This document shows positions 40,895 through 48,548 of a DNA stretch of 64,000 nucleotides, piece after piece. The position numbers were made by a program, and so were the translations under genes. This DNA comes from Streptomyces alboflavus. GTDB lineage: Bacteria; Actinomycetota; Actinomycetes; Streptomycetales; Streptomycetaceae. Position 1 is the stretch's first letter. Every line of letters begins with the position of its first letter. The DNA lies in NCBI RefSeq assembly GCF_000716675.1, contig NZ_JNXT01000004.1, forward strand, positions 124,001-188,000, written 5' to 3'. The notes under the pieces are model-generated. The model had not been told where the DNA came from and searched no databases. It saw only the letters and a list, made by a program, of their open reading frames with translations.

Positions 40895-41248
40895 TTACTG
40901 GGTGAGCAACAGCCGGACGCGCCGCATCGTCTCGGGGACGTCCGCCGGGCGCTCCACCACGATCTCCTCCGTCTCGCCGGTCGACGCGGTGAGCGTGAAC
41001 GTCACCCTGCCGCGCTGTGCCCGGCGCTCCAGCCAGGTCTGGAGGAACGGCACCACGACGGGCGCGGCCGCGAGCACGAGCTGGAGCATCTCCACCCAGC
41101 CGCCCGCCTCGCCCGGCCGCGGCGGCGTGACCCGCGGCCTGACCTCGACGTCCAGGTTCTCGGTCTCCTCCAGCCACTGGGCCAGATCGCGCGAATCGGC
41201 GTCGATTTCCTTCGGCGTGCCCTGGAACGCGATGGAGATCTCGTTCAT
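40895..41248 (-). CDS. EACC1-type effector-associated small membrane protein
   Basis: A 117-residue protein. It has an N-terminal strand-rich part (EISIAFQGTPKEIDADSRDLAQWLEE), a single membrane helix (about 52-70, VEMLQLVLAAAPVVVPFLQ) and a C-terminal strand part FTLTASTGETEEIVVERP. The layout matches effector-associated constant component 1. That protein accompanies caspase and other effector domains in predicted immune or conflict systems. ATG 41248 has an AGGGGGG ribosome site. It is directly upstream of the caspase gene, so it probably tethers or restrains the protease at the membrane, which is inference. Confidence 0.78.
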   Translation of the reverse strand: MNEISIAFQGTPKEIDADSRDLAQWLEETENLDVEVRPRVTPPRPGEAGGWVEMLQLVLAAAPVVVPFLQTWLERRAQRGRVTFTLTASTGETEEIVVERPADVPETMRRVRLLLTQ

Positions 41249-41510
41249 GACTGCCCCCCTGGCGATGCGCTCACCAAATGCCGCCAGCGGGTCAACTGGC
41301 CGCAAAGACACCGTAGTTACGCAACTCACGCTTGAACAGAGCAACTCCGACCCGCCGTGCTCACGGGGAGGGCGCGCCGCCCCGGCGAACGCGCGGGCGC
41401 CGCTCCGCGCCCTCGCCGCGCGCCTGCCGTACCTCCATGCGCTCCCGTACGCCGCCCCGCGGCCGGGCATCGACCCGACGACGGTGTCGCGTCGGTCGAG
41501 GAGGTGCTCG

Positions 41511-42125
41511 GTGCACGGACCGGGGTCGGCGAGCTGGCTGCTCGTGACGCTCTGCGCGGGGAGCGGCGCCTACTGCCTGCTGCGGATGCGCAGCCGCGTC
41601 GAGGAACAGCGGCGCACGGCGGGCGGCGAGGCGCTCATGGGGTTCGGCATGGCGGTGATGGCCCTGCCCGCCACGGTGGTGCAGCCGCCGCGCGGCGTGT
41701 GGCTCGGGTACGCGGCGGTGTTCGCCGCCGCGGGCCTGTGGATGGCGTGGCCCGCCGTGCGCGCCCCGCGCCACCTGCACCACGTCGTGGGGGCGCTGGC
41801 GATGGTGTACATGGCGACGGCGATGGTGGCGGCACCGGGCGGCCACGCCGGTCACGGCGGCACGGGCGTGCCGGTGGTGACGGGTGCGCTGCTCCTGTAC
41901 TTCGCCGGCCACGTCCTGCTCTCCGGCGCGCGCCTCGCGCCGGTGGGGGCGGTGGTCGCCGGGGGCGAGGGGGCTCCGGGCGGGGGCGGGGACCGGGCGG
42001 CGTGCCGCGCCGCAGAGCCGCGTCCGGACGGCGCCGTGGGCTGGGCCGACCGGCCGGAGCTGGTCCTCGTGTGCCGCCTCGCGATGAGCATGGGGATGCT
42101 GGCGATGCTGGTCCTGATGTCGTGA
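41511..42125 (+). CDS. DUF5134 integral membrane protein
   Basis: A 204-residue polytopic membrane protein with about six helices, starting HGPGSASWLLVTLCAGSGAYCLLR. A GGHAGHGG His-rich loop lies between helices, and the protein ends with LVCRLAMSMGMLAMLVLMS. The His and Met content could suit copper or other metal handling, as in neighbouring families, but this is speculative. GTG 41511 follows GAGGAGG. It is divergent from the EACC1-caspase operon with about 260 bp between. It is probably co-transcribed with the peptidase gene that follows. Confidence 0.77.
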   Translation: MHGPGSASWLLVTLCAGSGAYCLLRMRSRVEEQRRTAGGEALMGFGMAVMALPATVVQPPRGVWLGYAAVFAAAGLWMAWPAVRAPRHLHHVVGALAMVYMATAMVAAPGGHAGHGGTGVPVVTGALLLYFAGHVLLSGARLAPVGAVVAGGEGAPGGGGDRAACRAAEPRPDGAVGWADRPELVLVCRLAMSMGMLAMLVLMS

Positions 42126-42274
42126 GACCGCTGGTGCCGATGCAGTGAAGGGGCGCTTCGGCGCCTCGCCGCGGAGGGCCCGCGCGCCCCGGGACACCTG
42201 ATTCCGTCGTGGCGTACGTCACTTGCGGTGGCTGCCCATACCCCCGCGCGGCGCGGCCCTCATAGGGTTGACCC

Positions 42275-43207
42275 ATGATGGTCCCCGTCGCGCTGTTGCT
42301 GCTCGGCGCGCTGACCGCCGTCGTCGCCCCCAGGATGCTCGCGAGGGCCGACTGGGTGGAGCGCGAACCGGTGGTCGCGCTGTGGGTCTGGCAGTGCGTG
42401 GTGGCGGGTGTCCTGCTGTGCTGCGCGCTGTCGATGACGTTCAGCGCGGCGTCCGCCTGGCAGGCGGTGCGCGGGCATCTGTTCGCGCCCGCGCCGCGCG
42501 GCGTCGTGGAGGCGTACGCGCTCGGGCCGACCCCGTGGGCGGCCGTGACGGCGGTGGTGCTCGCCTGCGGCGGTGTATGGACCGCCGCGATGCTCACCCG
42601 GGAGATCGCCCGGGCCCGCACCCGACGCACCAAGCGCCGCGCCGAACTCGTCGTGCGGGCACCGCTGTTGCCCGGCGAGGAGCCCGGCGCCGACCGGCTC
42701 GTGGTGCTCGAGGGCGAGCGGCCCGACGCCTGGTGGCTGCCCGGCGCCGCACCCCAACTGGTCATCACCACCGCCGCGTTGCGCCGCCTGAAGGGCCGTC
42801 AGCTGGATGCGGTGCTGGCCCACGAGCAGGGCCACGCGCAGGCCCGGCACGACTGGCTGCTGCACTGCTCGGGCGCGCTCGCCGCGGGCTTCCCGCAGGT
42901 CCCGGTGTTCGCCGCGTTCCGCGACGAGATGCACCGGCTCGTGGAACTGGCCGCCGACGACGTGGCGTCGCGCCGCTTCGGCCGGCTCACCATCGCCCTC
43001 GCCCTGGTCGAACTCAACGAGGAGCGGGGCGTGTTCGGGCCCTGCCCGACCCCGCAGGCCCATGTGCCGCAGCGCGTGCACCGGCTGCTCTCGGCCCGCC
43101 CCCGGCTCACGGCGGGGCGTCGGCTGCGGCTTACGGCGGCCGCGGCGCTCGTCCCGGTCGTGCCCCTGCTCGTGGCCTTCGTCCCGGCGCTGCGCGCCCT
43201 CGGTTAG
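42275..43207 (+). CDS. M56-type membrane metallopeptidase
   Basis: A 310-residue membrane protein. It has two or three N-terminal helices, a cytoplasmic zinc-peptidase segment with AVLAHEQGHAQARHDWLL (HExxH as HEQGH) and a downstream Glu-containing HRLVELAADDVASR as third ligand. Another helix lies near the C terminus (LTAAAALVPVVPLLVAFVPAL). This is the BlaR1/M56-like layout without a sensor domain. No BlaI-type repressor gene is adjacent. It may process a membrane regulator. Confidence 0.85.
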   Translation: MMVPVALLLLGALTAVVAPRMLARADWVEREPVVALWVWQCVVAGVLLCCALSMTFSAASAWQAVRGHLFAPAPRGVVEAYALGPTPWAAVTAVVLACGGVWTAAMLTREIARARTRRTKRRAELVVRAPLLPGEEPGADRLVVLEGERPDAWWLPGAAPQLVITTAALRRLKGRQLDAVLAHEQGHAQARHDWLLHCSGALAAGFPQVPVFAAFRDEMHRLVELAADDVASRRFGRLTIALALVELNEERGVFGPCPTPQAHVPQRVHRLLSARPRLTAGRRLRLTAAAALVPVVPLLVAFVPALRALG

Positions 43208-43240
43208 GTGCCGCCGCCCTCCATCGGCCAGGATCGACGT

Positions 43241-43933
43241 ATGCCTTCCGCACCGCCCGGAGCGACCCGGCGCACCACCCGCGCCCCGCGCGCCGCCCTG
43301 TTCCTCGCCGTCCCGTCCGTCCTCCTCCTCGTCCTCGTCGCCGCCGAGTGGCACCCGCTGCTCGCCCTGGACGACGACATCGCGCGGACCACCCACCGCT
43401 GGGCGGTCGGGCACTCGGGCCTGACGCAGACCGCGCGCGTCCTGACGGACTGGGTGTGGGACCCCTGGACCATGCGCGCGCTCGTCACGGTCGTCGTGCT
43501 GTGGCTGGTGGCACGGCGTGCGTGGTGGCTCGCGGGCTGGCTCGCGGCGACCTCCCTGGTGGGGACGCTGGTGCAGCAGGGAATGAAGGCCGCGGTGGGC
43601 CGGGAGCGACCGGAGTGGCCGGACCCGGTGGACTCGGCGCGCTATGCGGCGTTCCCGTCGGGGCACGCGATGACCGCGACCGTGGTGTGCCTTCTGATGC
43701 TGTGGCTGCTGAGGCTGTACGGCGCCGGGGCGCTGGTGTGGCGCGCGGGGCTCGTCGTCGCCGTGGTGTCCGTGGTGGGTGTGGGGTTCACGCGGGTGTG
43801 GCTCGGCGTCCACTGGGCGTCGGACGTCGTCGAGGGCACGCTGCTCGGGGGCCTGACGGTGGCGGTGGCCGTGACGGCGTACGAGCGTTTCGTGCCCGAG
43901 GATCAGCGTCCGGACCGCGCCGGGCGCCTCTGA
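43241..43933 (+). CDS. PAP2-family membrane phosphatase
   Basis: A 230-residue membrane enzyme of the type-2 phosphatidic acid phosphatase group. The three catalytic blocks are present: KAAVGRERP (KX6RP), FPSGHAM (PSGH) and TRVWLGVHWASD (R-X5-H-X3-D). About five or six helices surround them. It should dephosphorylate a lipid such as phosphatidate or undecaprenyl pyrophosphate at the outer face of the membrane. ATG 43241 is used. Confidence 0.9.
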   Translation: MPSAPPGATRRTTRAPRAALFLAVPSVLLLVLVAAEWHPLLALDDDIARTTHRWAVGHSGLTQTARVLTDWVWDPWTMRALVTVVVLWLVARRAWWLAGWLAATSLVGTLVQQGMKAAVGRERPEWPDPVDSARYAAFPSGHAMTATVVCLLMLWLLRLYGAGALVWRAGLVVAVVSVVGVGFTRVWLGVHWASDVVEGTLLGGLTVAVAVTAYERFVPEDQRPDRAGRL

Positions 43934-44004
43934 CCGGTCCCCTCGCCCGGCGCCGCCCCGCGCGTCCTTGACCGTCGTCCGGCCGGTCCCGGAGGATCGC
44001 TGTC

Positions 44005-44715
44005 ATGGCGATCAAGGGCGTGCTCTTCGACTTCTCCGGGACGCTGTTCCGCATCGAGTCCACCGCTTCCTGGCTGCGCGGAACGCTGACCGCGAGCAGG
44101 CTGACGCTGCCGGAGGACGAGGTGGCGCGGCTCGCGGCGGCGCTCGACCGCGCGGGCGCGCTGCCGGGCGGCTCGCCGACGGTCGACGTACCGGAGCGTC
44201 TCGTGGACCTCTGGTCGCGGCGCGACGAGAGCGCGGAGCTGCACCGGGCGGCGTACACGGGCATCGCCCGCACCGTGGAGCTGCCCGATCCCGCCCTGTA
44301 CGACGCGCTGTACGAGCGGCACCGGACGCCGGAGGCGTGGCGGCCCTACGACGACGCGCCGGAGGTCCTGCGGGGGCTGCGGGAGCTGGGTGTGCGCGTG
44401 GGTGTCGTCAGCAACATCGGGTGGGACCTGCGGCCGGTCTTCCGGGCGCACGGCCTGGACCCGTACGTCGACGTGTACGCCCTGTCGTACGAGCACGCCG
44501 TGCAGAAGCCGGACGCGCGGATCTTCGCGCAGGCCTGCGCCGGGCTCGGTGTGGCTCCGCAGGACACGCTGATGGTGGGCGACGACCGGCGTGCGGACGC
44601 GGGTGCGGCCGCGTTGGGCTGCGCGGTGCACTTCGTGGAGCATCTGCCGGTGGCTCGGCGGCCGGACGGCCTGCGGCCCGTGCTCGGGCTCGTCGAGGGC
44701 GCGGGCGCGCGCTGA
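44005..44715 (+). CDS. HAD-family hydrolase
   Basis: A 236-residue haloacid dehalogenase-superfamily phosphatase. Motif I is VLFDFSGTLF (nucleophile Asp; the usual second Asp is Ser, DFSGT). Motif II is VGVVSNIGW, motif III Lys lies in HAVQKPDARIF and motif IV is MVGDDRRADAGAA. The replacement of the second motif-I Asp removes the normal acid/base. Activity may therefore differ from a standard phosphatase. The substrate is unknown. Confidence 0.86.
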   Translation: MAIKGVLFDFSGTLFRIESTASWLRGTLTASRLTLPEDEVARLAAALDRAGALPGGSPTVDVPERLVDLWSRRDESAELHRAAYTGIARTVELPDPALYDALYERHRTPEAWRPYDDAPEVLRGLRELGVRVGVVSNIGWDLRPVFRAHGLDPYVDVYALSYEHAVQKPDARIFAQACAGLGVAPQDTLMVGDDRRADAGAAALGCAVHFVEHLPVARRPDGLRPVLGLVEGAGAR

Positions 44716-44736
44716 GGCCGGGCGTCGTCCGCCCGC

Positions 44737-44768
44737 GCCTCAGGACTGGCCCGCGGCCTCAGGACTGG
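44737..44768. repeat. 13-bp direct repeat covering the DUF2630 stop codon
   Basis: GCCTCAGGACTGG is found at 44737-44749 and 44756-44768, 19 bp apart. The right copy contains the stop codon of the DUF2630 gene (44761-44759). The left copy repeats the stop codon and preceding codon in the 3' flank. Confidence 0.75.
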
Positions 44769-45004
44769 TAGCCCTCGACCTGCGCCACCGGCCGCGCCCG
44801 CACCGAGTCGGGGTCGCCGCCGAACTCCTCCTTGGCCCGCCGCCTGCGCAGCAGGTCCCAGCACTGGTCCAGTTCCCGTTCCAGGACGCCGAGGCGGGCC
44901 CGCTCCGTCGCCTCGTCGATCGCCCCGGACGCGAGCGATTCGCGCAGGGTCTTCTCGGCGTCGACCATCTCGGTGATCCGCGCCAGAATCTGCTGTTGGT
45001 CCAT
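44759..45004 (-). CDS. DUF2630 family small protein
   Basis: An 81-residue, highly charged, helical protein starting MDQQQILARITEMVDAEKTL, with a second helix ARLGVLERELDQCWDLLRRRRAKEE. This matches the short DUF2630 family, predicted as a helical hairpin. It may bind a partner protein, and no function is known to me. ATG 45004 is chosen because the family begins here. Confidence 0.82.
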   Translation of the reverse strand: MDQQQILARITEMVDAEKTLRESLASGAIDEATERARLGVLERELDQCWDLLRRRRAKEEFGGDPDSVRARPVAQVEGYQS

Positions 45005-45187
45005 GTCCAAGCGCCTCCTCGGCCCCCGGCCCACTGTAAGGAGGCGGAGCCGGATCCGCGAGAAGAGCGCGTACGCGCGCGCGACGCCCCGGATCCCCGG
45101 CTGCCCAAGGGCAGGCAACACTCCCCCGCGGTGTTGCCTGCCCCGGACCGCACCGGCCCATGACGGCCAGGGCCGGGTCGTCCTGAG

Positions 45188-45205
45188 TATATTGGCTGTG
45201 AGCCA
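45188..45205 (+). promoter_or_regulatory. -10 TATATT overlapped by the inverted repeat TGGCT-GTG-AGCCA
   Basis: TATATT (45188-45193) is a good -10 hexamer, and TGGCTGTGAGCCA (45193-45205) is a 5-bp inverted repeat starting at its last base. It lies 21 bases before the TetR gene's start. Autoregulation by TetR is the simplest reading. No proper -35 is visible. Confidence 0.5.
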
Positions 45206-45225
45206 GTCAACGCAGGAGTTACAGG

Positions 45226-45849
45226 ATGTCCCCGCGTAGCCCATCGGTCAATGAAGAGTTGCGGCGACGTTCCCGCGAGCGGCTTCTGCAGGCCACGGTG
45301 GAGCTGGTGAGCGAGCGCGGTTACGAGGCCACGACCCTGGCCGACATAGCCGACCGGGCCGGCTCGGCGCGCGGTCTGGTGTCGTACTACTTCCCGGGGA
45401 AGCGCCAGCTCCTGCAGTCGGCCGTGCACCGCCTGATGCATATGACGCTGCAGGAAGCGCTGGAGCGGGAGCCGCGCACGGAGGACGGGGACGAGCTGCT
45501 CGCCCGCGCCATCGACGCGATCCTGGGCCTCGCCCGCGACCAGCAGATGCTGATGCGCACACACATGGCGGGCATCCTCCAGGCCGAGGGGTTCGTGCAG
45601 TGCCCCGAGCAGCAGCGTCTTGCCTTCCTGCTGCGCGAGGCGGTGTCGCGGCACGGGTCGCCCGAGGCCGAGACGGACTACCGCATGCTGCGCGCCCTGC
45701 TGATGGGCGCGGTGTTCGCGCTGCTCATCCCGGGCGCCCCGATGCCGTTCGACGTGCTGCGGGCCGAGCTGTTCCAGCGGTACGACCTGGACTGGACGTG
45801 CGGCTTCCCGCCGGGAGACGAGCCACCCGAGGGGTCGTTCAGGACGTGA
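45226..45849 (+). CDS. TetR/AcrR-family transcriptional regulator
   Basis: A 207-residue repressor. The helix-turn-helix is RRRSRERLLQATVELVSERGYEATTLADIADRAGSARGLVSYYFPGKRQLL. A C-terminal helical ligand domain follows, with a WTCGFPPGD tail. ATG 45226 is preceded by an AGGAG. The following gene begins inside its last codons (GTGA overlap), so that gene's product is co-expressed and may be linked to the response. Confidence 0.9.
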   Translation: MSPRSPSVNEELRRRSRERLLQATVELVSERGYEATTLADIADRAGSARGLVSYYFPGKRQLLQSAVHRLMHMTLQEALEREPRTEDGDELLARAIDAILGLARDQQMLMRTHMAGILQAEGFVQCPEQQRLAFLLREAVSRHGSPEAETDYRMLRALLMGAVFALLIPGAPMPFDVLRAELFQRYDLDWTCGFPPGDEPPEGSFRT

Positions 45850-46553
45850 GTCGCGTACGGGTCATCGAAGCCGGGGCAGCGGAACCGGACGGCGGGCGGT
45901 CGGCCGAGCCGGGCGGCGGTGAGCGGGCGGCGGGCGTGCCGGAGCTGGTCTGGTACGCGGCCTACGGCTCCAACACGCGGCGGGGCCGCCTGATGCACTA
46001 CATCGAGGGCGGCCGGCCGCCCGGCGCCGCCCTGGCCGCGCCCGGCTGCCGGGACCCGCGTCCGCCGCGGGAGTCCGTGCCCGTGGAGCTGCGGGGCGTC
46101 GTGTACTTCGCGACCGAGTCCGCGCTCTGGACGGGCGGCCGGGCCTTCTACGACCCCGACGCGCGGGGGCGGGTGTTCGCGCGCGCCCATCTGGTGACGG
46201 CGGGGCAGTTCCGCGACATCGCCGCCCAGGAGATGTACCGCGCGCCGGGGACGGGCCCCGACCTGGCACCGGCGCTGCGGCACGGCCGGGCCCGGCTCGG
46301 CGAGGGGCGCTACGAGACGCTGGTGTGCCCGGGGACGCTGGACGGCCTTCCGGTGCTCACGTTCACCGCGCCGTGGGCGCTCGGGGACGTGCCCCTGAAC
46401 GCCCCTTCCGAGGGCTATCTCCGGCAGCTGGCCGCCGGGCTTCTGGAGGCGGACGCGTGGGACGGGGCCGCCGTGGCCGCGTATCTCGCGGGGTGTCCGG
46501 GGGCGGCGGGGCGGTGGACGGCCGAGCGGGTCGCGGAGCTGCTCCGCGAGTGA
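45846..46553 (+). CDS. GGCT/AIG2-like protein with a YGSN motif
   Basis: A protein of about 235 residues. After a 30-residue Gly/Glu-rich leader comes VWYAAYGSNTRRGRLMHYIEGG. YGSN is the substrate-binding motif of gamma-glutamylcyclotransferase-like folds. A mid-protein segment DPDARGRVFARAHLVTAGQFRDIAAQEMY follows. Streptomycete homologues are sometimes labelled histone deacetylase, which the motif does not support. GTG 45846 overlaps the TetR gene's TGA. Later starts are possible. Confidence 0.75.
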   Translation: MSRVRVIEAGAAEPDGGRSAEPGGGERAAGVPELVWYAAYGSNTRRGRLMHYIEGGRPPGAALAAPGCRDPRPPRESVPVELRGVVYFATESALWTGGRAFYDPDARGRVFARAHLVTAGQFRDIAAQEMYRAPGTGPDLAPALRHGRARLGEGRYETLVCPGTLDGLPVLTFTAPWALGDVPLNAPSEGYLRQLAAGLLEADAWDGAAVAAYLAGCPGAAGRWTAERVAELLRE

Positions 46554-46621
46554 CCGCCCGGCCGTGGTGCGGGGGTCGTGCGCCGGGCCGCCGGGACCGG
46601 CGCGGTCGCCGTACGGAGGGC

Positions 46622-46656
46622 CCGGACCGGCTCCCCACGGTCTCGGCCCGGTCCGG
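46622..46656. terminator. Hairpin between convergent GGCT-like and threonine dehydratase genes
   Basis: Arms CCGGACCGG (46622-46630) and CCGGTCCGG (46648-46656) form a perfect 9-bp stem with a 17-base loop, ending one base before the dehydratase stop codon. It is a likely terminator for both genes. Confidence 0.6.
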
Positions 46657-47625
46657 TCAGGCGCCGCAGATCTCCGCGAAGCGCCGGGCGTCGACGTTGC
46701 CGCCGGAGAGGATGATGCCGACGCGGGGCGGCACGCGGTCGACGCGGCCGCTGAGGGCGGCGGCGAGGGCCGTGGCGCCGCTCGGCTCGACGACGGTCTT
46801 CAGGCGTTCGAAGGCGAACCGCATGGCGTCACGGATGTCGTTTTCGGATACGAGGGCGATGTCGTCGACGAGCCGCCGGTTGATGGAGAACGTCAACTCG
46901 CCCGGGATCTCGGCGGCTTGACCGTCGGCGATGGTGCGCGGCACGGGGATCGTCACGCGGTGTCCAGCCGCGAGCGAGCGCTTGGTGTCGTCGCCCGCCT
47001 CCGGCTCGACGCCCACCACCCGCACGCTGCCGCTCAGCCCCTTCACCGCGGTGGAGCTGCCCGCGATCAGCCCTCCGCCGCCGACCGGCACGAGCAGCAG
47101 GTCCAACTCGCCGACCTCCTCCATGAGTTCGAGGGCGGCGGTGCCCTGTCCCGCGATGATGTGCGGATGCTCGTACGGCGGGATCAGCGCGAGGCCACGC
47201 TCGGCGGCCAGGGCCGCGCCGATGGCCTCCCGGTCGCCGGTGTAGCGGTCGTACGTGACGATCTGGGCGCCGTACCCCTCGGCGGCCGCGCGCTTGGAGG
47301 CCGGGGTGTCCTCGGGCATGACGATGACGGCGCTGCTGCCCAGCTCGCGGGCGGCGAGGGCGACGGCCTGGGCGTGGTTGCCGGAGGAGAACGACGCGAT
47401 GCCCTTGGCCAGTTGCTCCGGCGAGAGGCGGGACACGGCGTTGTAGGCGCCGCGGAACTTGAAGGCGCCGACGCGCTGGTGGTTCTCGCACTTGAGGAAC
47501 ACCTCGGCGCCGACACGGGCGTCGAGGGTGCGCGAGCGCAGCACGGGGGTGCGGTGCGCGACGCCCTTGATCCGGGCCGCGGCGTCGCGGACGTCGTCGA
47601 GGGTGACCGGGGGTGTGCTCGTCAT
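46657..47625 (-). CDS. Threonine/serine dehydratase-like PLP enzyme
   Basis: A 322-residue fold-type II PLP enzyme. It has the N-terminal RTPVLRSRTLDARVGAEVFLKCENHQRVGAFKFRGA (Lys in FKFRGA as Schiff base), SSGNHAQAVALAA, VPVGGGGLIAGS (phosphate loop) and SGGNVDARRF. It lacks the C-terminal ACT domain of biosynthetic IlvA, so it is probably a catabolic threonine/serine dehydratase or a racemase-type relative. ATG 47625 is used. The upstream YheO-type regulator gene is 20 bp away and probably controls it. Confidence 0.88.
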   Translation of the reverse strand: MTSTPPVTLDDVRDAAARIKGVAHRTPVLRSRTLDARVGAEVFLKCENHQRVGAFKFRGAYNAVSRLSPEQLAKGIASFSSGNHAQAVALAARELGSSAVIVMPEDTPASKRAAAEGYGAQIVTYDRYTGDREAIGAALAAERGLALIPPYEHPHIIAGQGTAALELMEEVGELDLLLVPVGGGGLIAGSSTAVKGLSGSVRVVGVEPEAGDDTKRSLAAGHRVTIPVPRTIADGQAAEIPGELTFSINRRLVDDIALVSENDIRDAMRFAFERLKTVVEPSGATALAAALSGRVDRVPPRVGIILSGGNVDARRFAEICGA

Positions 47626-47663
47626 GCGGGTGCTCCCTGTCTCGTCATGCGGATGCCCCCGGT
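47618..47663. repeat. 23-bp tandem duplication at a gene junction
   Basis: Positions 47618-47640 and 47641-47663 are tandem copies beginning CTCGTCATGCGG, with four mismatches. One copy provides the dehydratase start codon and the other the stop codon of the upstream regulator, both inside the same motif. The duplication therefore created or widened the gene junction. Confidence 0.8.
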
Positions 47664-48376
47664 GCGGTGTCGGGCCCGTCCTTCGGGGGCTCCTCGGCCC
47701 GGGCCTTGGCGAGATAGCTGTACGCGGAGGCGCGGGAGATGCCGAGGCGCTCCGCCACCTGCGGCACCGCGCGCCGGACCGCGAAGACACCGCGCTCGTC
47801 GAGGCCCCGGAACAGCTCGACGCGTTCGGCGCGGTCGAGCTCGCCCCAGGGGCGGCTGCGCTGGAGCTGATAGGCGTCCACGACGGACCCCACGACGGCG
47901 TCGACGACCTCGGCGGAGTCCCCGAAGGTGGTCGTGGGCACGTCCGCCGGGGCCGCCACACCGGCGAGTTCACCGATGAGCGTGCCCACCTGCTGGACGG
48001 CGGTGATGTCGAGGTTGACGCACAGCGCGCCGAACACCGCGCCGCCGCTGTCGCGCAGCAGCACCGTGGACGACTTGACCAGCTTGCCGTCCTGAGTGCG
48101 CGTCAGATAGTTCAGCTCGTCGCCCGCCTCGTCGCCGCGGGCGAGCATGCCCATCCCGATCTCGCTCATCGCACCGCCGACGCGGCGCCCGGTCACGGAC
48201 CCCGCGATCGACACGACGGACTTCTCCGGCCGTCGGTAGTCGTGGACGACCACTTCGCACAGCGAGCCGAAGGTGGCGGCGATGCCGTCGGCGACGGGGA
48301 CGAGCGCGGCGAGGATCGCGTCCCGCTCGTCGTCCCGGGGGGAACCGGCTGCTGGCGGACTTTCCGCGGCGCTCAT
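47645..48376 (-). CDS. YheO/DauR-type PAS and helix-turn-helix regulator
   Basis: A 243-residue regulator. The N-terminal YheO-like PAS domain (about 22-135) has LVPVADGIAATFGSLCEVVVHDYRRPEKSVVSIAG and KSSTVLLRDSGGAVFGALCVNLDIT. The C-terminal HTH_22 has RRAVPQVAERLGISRASAYSYLAKAR. Relatives respond to amino acids and control dehydratase or dehydrogenase genes. Its position just upstream of the threonine dehydratase fits that role. Confidence 0.86.
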   Translation of the reverse strand: MSAAESPPAAGSPRDDERDAILAALVPVADGIAATFGSLCEVVVHDYRRPEKSVVSIAGSVTGRRVGGAMSEIGMGMLARGDEAGDELNYLTRTQDGKLVKSSTVLLRDSGGAVFGALCVNLDITAVQQVGTLIGELAGVAAPADVPTTTFGDSAEVVDAVVGSVVDAYQLQRSRPWGELDRAERVELFRGLDERGVFAVRRAVPQVAERLGISRASAYSYLAKARAEEPPKDGPDTAPGASA

Positions 48377-48548
48377 GTCGGGCCTCGTGCTCCTCGCGCT
48401 CCTCGTACGTCCCGGTCGTGACCGGGTTCCCGGCTCCGCGACCGGGCCACCTGGACACAATGTACACGCCTTGGACGAAAATTCCAGACCTTGATCGGCC
48501 GCCGCAAACCGTTCGACGCGCGCGCGGCGCGCGGGCGAGACTCGCGGC

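Noticed and set aside
39748..41248. Prophage or mobile-element origin of the caspase pair
   Set aside because: No integrase, transposase, att repeats or change in base composition was seen around it.
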